Below are positions 61,243 to 64,000 of a stretch of DNA of 64,000 nt, one piece after another (positions within the stretch are counted from its first letter, which is position 1; every line of letters begins with the position of its first letter). The notes beneath the pieces are model-generated. The model was not told the origin of the DNA and did no database searches. It worked only from the letters and a program-made list of their open reading frames with translations. The stretch covers positions 7,549 to 71,548 of the forward strand of contig UPXV01000008.1 of NCBI GenBank assembly GCA_900538465.1. Direction: 5' to 3'. The stretch is from an uncultured Erysipelotrichaceae bacterium (GTDB taxonomy: Bacteria > Bacillota_I > Bacilli_A > Erysipelotrichales > Coprobacillaceae). A program made the translations under genes and the position numbers.

Positions 61243-61758
61243 ATGAATGATGTTTATCATTTGAACTTATTATTAGAACATGGTAAGGATATATTAACAT
61301 CTTCTAAAATGCAATCAGAAAAAAATTTTATTCAACATGGAGAATTAAGCTGTTATCATCATTCCTTGTTTGTTGCTTATATAAGTTTGTTGATTGCTCA
61401 AAAAATGCACTTAAAAGTTGATGTGCGAAGTTTAATTAGAGGAGCTTTATTACATGATTTCTTCCTGTATGATTGGCATTTACCTTCACCTCATAATAAA
61501 CGCCATGCTTTTTCACATCCATATCGTGCTTATTACAATGCGAGTCTTGAATTTGAAATGAGTGAAAGAGAAAAAGATATTATTATTAAACATATGTTTC
61601 CTTTAACATTGAAATTTCCAAAATATCGGGAAAGTTATATTGTTTTATTAGCAGATAAATATTGTGCTGTTTATGAAACTTTAGCATGGAATCGTACAAA
61701 AGTAAAATTGGATATCATGAATAGTTATATTGAGAATAAAATTATTATTTCAAAATAA
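61243..61758 (+). CDS. HD-domain phosphohydrolase
   Basis: The ATG at 61243 is eight bases after GAGG; the GTG at 61234 lies inside the site. The 171-residue HD domain has the metal-binding His in CYHHSLFVAY, the HD pair in ALLHDFFLYDW and the distal Asp in VLLADKYCAVYE, so the H...HD...D set is complete. HD proteins hydrolyse nucleotides or other phosphoesters; the substrate is not predictable. It is a single gene converging with the ABC-F gene. Confidence 0.88.
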   Translation: MNDVYHLNLLLEHGKDILTSSKMQSEKNFIQHGELSCYHHSLFVAYISLLIAQKMHLKVDVRSLIRGALLHDFFLYDWHLPSPHNKRHAFSHPYRAYYNASLEFEMSEREKDIIIKHMFPLTLKFPKYRESYIVLLADKYCAVYETLAWNRTKVKLDIMNSYIENKIIISK

Positions 61759-61759
61759 A

Positions 61760-61794
61760 AAAACTGATTGATTTTTGTTCAATCAGTTTTCATT
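61760..61794. terminator. Bidirectional terminator between HD and ABC-F genes
   Basis: AAAACTGATTGA (61760-61771) pairs with TCAATCAGTTTT (61779-61790), with A- and T-tracts on both sides. Confidence 0.8.
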
Positions 61795-63651
61795 TTGCAT
61801 TTCTTCCCATTTTTCAAGAAGTTTTTCTAATTCCTCATTGGCTTGATCCATATCTTTAATAATATCATTATATTTTTTATAATCATTCAAAATTTCATCT
61901 TGATGAATAAGTTGTGTATAATGATTGATTTTTTCTTCTAACTCAGAAATTTCTTTTTCGACTTTTTTGATTAAGTTTTGTTGTTTACGAATTTCTGATT
62001 GGCTTTTCTTTTTTTCAAGATAAGAGGTATTGTTTTTCTCTTTTTCAATTTTATCAGTTGTCTTATAGTCAAGATAGTTTGTATAATTTCCTGAATATGT
62101 ATGAGATCCATGAGGTGTCATTTCGACAACTTGTGTGGCAAGTTTATTGATGAAATAACGATCATGGCTGATAAATAAAATGGTTCCTTCAAAAGATAAT
62201 AAAGCATCTTCTAAGACTTCTTTTGATTCAATATCTAAATGGTTTGTTGGTTCATCAAGAATTAAGAAATTAGATTGTGATAAGAGTAATTTCATTAAAA
62301 CAACACGACCTCTTTCTCCACCCGATAACATATCAATGGTTTTAAAAACATCATCACCTTTGAATTGGAAAGATGCACAAGCACTTCTAATTTGTGTGTT
62401 GTTCATTTGTGGATAAGCATCACTAATTTCTTGAAAAATTGTTTTGTGAAAAGATAGAGAAGTATGTTCCTGATCATAATATCCCATCATGACTTTACTA
62501 CCAAGTTTGATTTTTCCATGACGAGGTGTTAAATGACCTAAAAGAATATGGAATAATGTTGTTTTTCCAATTCCATTTGGACCAATTAAAGCTACACGTT
62601 CTTGCTTTTTCACTTCAAAATTAATGTTTTCAAATAAGGGTTTATCAAAAGCCATTGCTAAGTCTTTTACTTTTAAGACATCATAACCAGATTCTACAAT
62701 AGGTTGAAATTGAATCTTAATCGCTTGAGGTAGAGTATCAGGTCTTTCTACTTTTTCCATCTTAGCTAATGCTTTTTCCTTGCTTTCAGCACGTTTGACT
62801 TGTTTTTCTCGATTGTATGATTTTAATAAATCAATACTTTCTTGCATACGTTTGATTTCTTTTTGATTATCTATATAATGTTTTAAATCAACTTCACGAT
62901 TGTGCTTTTTAATAATGGCATAGTCTTGATATGAACATTTATATGTTGTGGCTTTACCATGTTCAATTTCAACAATTTGATTAGAGACTTGATCAATAAA
63001 ATATCTATCATGAGACACCATAATAATGGCATGTGGATAATTTTTGAGATAACTTTCTAACCACTCAATAGATTCTACATCAAGATGATTGGTTGGTTCA
63101 TCTAATAACAATAAATCAGGTTGCAATAAGAGAAGACGTCCTAAAGCAATACGTGTCTTTTGTCCACCAGAAAGAATACCAATATTCATTGACCAGGTAT
63201 CTTCACTAAATCCTAATCCTTTTAAAACACCTTTAATTTGGCTTTGATATGTATAACCACCATCTTTTTCAAATTCAAAAGTCAATCGGTCATATTCTTT
63301 CATGATGTTTTCTAAATCATGTTGTTTAGCCATCATTTGTTCTAATTCACGAAGGCGTGCTTCTTTTTGAATCAATGGCGTAAAGACATCAAGTAAAGCA
63401 TCATATATTGATAAAGTTTGATCAAGTGTATTATGTTGAGCAAGATAACCAATCTTTGCATCTTTAGGCATAAAAATATCACCACTATCATAACTTTCTT
63501 CACCACAAAGAATTTTTAATAGTGTTGTTTTTCCAGCCCCATTAACGCCAATGATTGCAAGTTTATCATGTTCTTCAATTTTAAATGTTATATCTTTAAG
63601 TAAATCAACACCTTGAAATGATTTCTTTAAAGATGAGCATGCTAATATCAT
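61783..63651 (-). CDS. ABC-F family ATP-binding protein
   Basis: The 622-residue protein has two ATPase domains and no membrane segments. Walker A motifs are GVNGAGKTT and GPNGIGKTT, signatures are LSGGQKTRIALG and LSGGERGRVVLM, and both Walker B motifs have LLLDEPTNHLD or LILDEPTNHLD. The two domains are joined by the charged ABC-F linker (about residues 230-300). A C-terminal coiled coil (KKVEKEISELEEKINHYTQ, then ANEELEKLLEKWEEM) suggests a Uup/YdiF-like member. ABC-F proteins bind the ribosomal E site and modulate stalled translation; some give antibiotic resistance. Which subfamily this is needs a tree. Confidence 0.93.
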   Translation of the reverse strand: MILACSSLKKSFQGVDLLKDITFKIEEHDKLAIIGVNGAGKTTLLKILCGEESYDSGDIFMPKDAKIGYLAQHNTLDQTLSIYDALLDVFTPLIQKEARLRELEQMMAKQHDLENIMKEYDRLTFEFEKDGGYTYQSQIKGVLKGLGFSEDTWSMNIGILSGGQKTRIALGRLLLLQPDLLLLDEPTNHLDVESIEWLESYLKNYPHAIIMVSHDRYFIDQVSNQIVEIEHGKATTYKCSYQDYAIIKKHNREVDLKHYIDNQKEIKRMQESIDLLKSYNREKQVKRAESKEKALAKMEKVERPDTLPQAIKIQFQPIVESGYDVLKVKDLAMAFDKPLFENINFEVKKQERVALIGPNGIGKTTLFHILLGHLTPRHGKIKLGSKVMMGYYDQEHTSLSFHKTIFQEISDAYPQMNNTQIRSACASFQFKGDDVFKTIDMLSGGERGRVVLMKLLLSQSNFLILDEPTNHLDIESKEVLEDALLSFEGTILFISHDRYFINKLATQVVEMTPHGSHTYSGNYTNYLDYKTTDKIEKEKNNTSYLEKKKSQSEIRKQQNLIKKVEKEISELEEKINHYTQLIHQDEILNDYKKYNDIIKDMDQANEELEKLLEKWEEMQNEN

Positions 63652-63774
63652 ATTTCATCACCGCAACTATTGTAACATATTTCATTCTTTATTCAAAATA
63701 TTTCTTTATGTGGATATTTGTTATAAGACGTAAAAAAGTAAGGCTGATATAGCCTTACTTTTGGTCATGTTTTA

Positions 63775-64000
63775 TCAAGATAAAATATCTAAAACATCTT
63801 TTTCATTCTCAATATCAAAAATCTTAATTGTCAATTGATCTAACTTATCCTCTGGACTCACTTCCATTTTCGTTATTAAGTCTTTTGATATAAACCCTAA
63901 CTTTTGTTTCAACAGTTTGACAAGTAATGATACCTTTCCTTTCATTTCTCTTTCTCTTACAAAACTATCAAACACTTCACACATTCTAATCTCCTCACTT
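63775..64000 (-). CDS. C-terminal part of an Rpn-family nuclease/putative transposase (partial)
   Basis: The frame stays open through the right edge (residues SEEIR precede the visible MCEVF), so the gene begins outside the window. The visible 75 residues contain MCEVFDSFVREREMKGK, typical of the end of Rpn/PD-(D/E)XK putative transposases. A DUF4351-like tail follows (LVKLLKQKLGFISKDLITKM). Rpn proteins are recombination-promoting endonucleases that occur in many copies in gut Bacillota genomes. The nuclease core is not visible, so activity cannot be judged. An AGGAG six bases before the Met is probably coincidental. Confidence 0.65.
   Translation of the reverse strand, partial: SEEIRMCEVFDSFVREREMKGKVSLLVKLLKQKLGFISKDLITKMEVSPEDKLDQLTIKIFDIENEKDVLDILS

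Noticed and set aside
63775..63969. A complete 64-residue gene starting at the Met near 63960 with AGGAG upstream.
   Set aside because: The frame continues open past the window edge and the Met-Cys-Glu-Val-Phe stretch is typically internal in Rpn proteins.
1..64000. CRISPR arrays, prophage, IS elements, rRNA operons, replication origin.
   Set aside because: No spaced direct-repeat array, transposase, integrase, phage structural gene, rRNA sequence or DnaA-box cluster was seen on either strand.

Overview
The window is a 64 kb piece of a low-GC (about one third G+C by eye), gene-dense Bacillota chromosome. Several features point to a strictly fermentative gut anaerobe, most likely of the Erysipelotrichia/Coprobacillaceae type. 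These are class III (oxygen-sensitive) ribonucleotide reductase with its activase, type III glutamine synthetase, PTS and 6-phospho-beta-glucosidase genes, a class II aldolase, an acyl-ACP thioesterase and no respiratory genes. The taxonomic placement is inference from gene content and AT-rich codon use; no rRNA gene is present.

Layout. 1-0.8 kb: end of the competence pair comFA-comFC. 0.9-7.2 kb: a membrane-anchored MerR regulator with a textbook 19-bp-spacer promoter, a cold-shock gene, then secA-prfB-yitT. 7.2-8.9 kb (minus): a PadR/HAAS pair and a LysR regulator, divergent from a heterodimeric ABC exporter (8.9-12.4 kb) that is followed by a frameshifted GNAT gene. 13-20.4 kb: acyl-ACP thioesterase, a class II Fic protein behind a candidate attenuator, a papain-like protein, RluA/RlmA RNA-modification genes, a Sel1-repeat protein and a TrmH-type methylase. 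20.4-27.2 kb: MalY/PatB lyase, fructose-bisphosphate aldolase, and a divergent beta-glucoside locus (HTH protein, PTS IIB and prolyl aminopeptidase against GH1 and LacI). 27.2-29 kb: gltX with tRNA-Gln(CUG) and tRNA-Glu(CUC). 29-37.4 kb: XRE regulator, murA, rpmE, a MATE pump, a cytidylate-kinase-like protein, a WalJ-like nuclease, rlmH, a LOR-fold protein and a secreted NlpC/P60 hydrolase.

37.5-43.1 kb is the most distinctive locus: four tightly overlapping genes encode an HPt protein, a receiver-HD-GYP protein, a hybrid histidine kinase with two receivers, and a lipoprotein solute-binding protein with no transporter partner. They look like one self-contained phosphorelay that senses an extracellular ligand and has a cyclic-dinucleotide phosphodiesterase as output. 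43.1-48.2 kb: an EF-G-like GTPase with a broken G4 motif, then a four-gene operon ending in galE, a YcxB-like protein and an acylphosphatase. 48.5-53.3 kb: nrdD-nrdG, a GyrI-like protein, exoA and a YfcE-type phosphodiesterase. 53.4-55.7 kb: a GntR/UTRA regulator and a PTS IIC gene sharing a 19-bp operator sequence in opposite orientation. 56.4-59.4 kb: an orphan OmpR-type regulator with a degenerate receiver, divergent from glnN, which has a perfect consensus promoter. 59.5-64 kb: GNAT, YczE-like, VanZ, HD-domain and ABC-F genes and the end of an Rpn-family nuclease gene.

Genes are packed into short operons with ATGA/TAATG overlaps. Convergent genes share bidirectional hairpin terminators, some of which contain the stop codons. 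No CRISPR array, prophage, IS element or rRNA operon was seen; the only mobile-related sequence is the Rpn fragment at the right edge.
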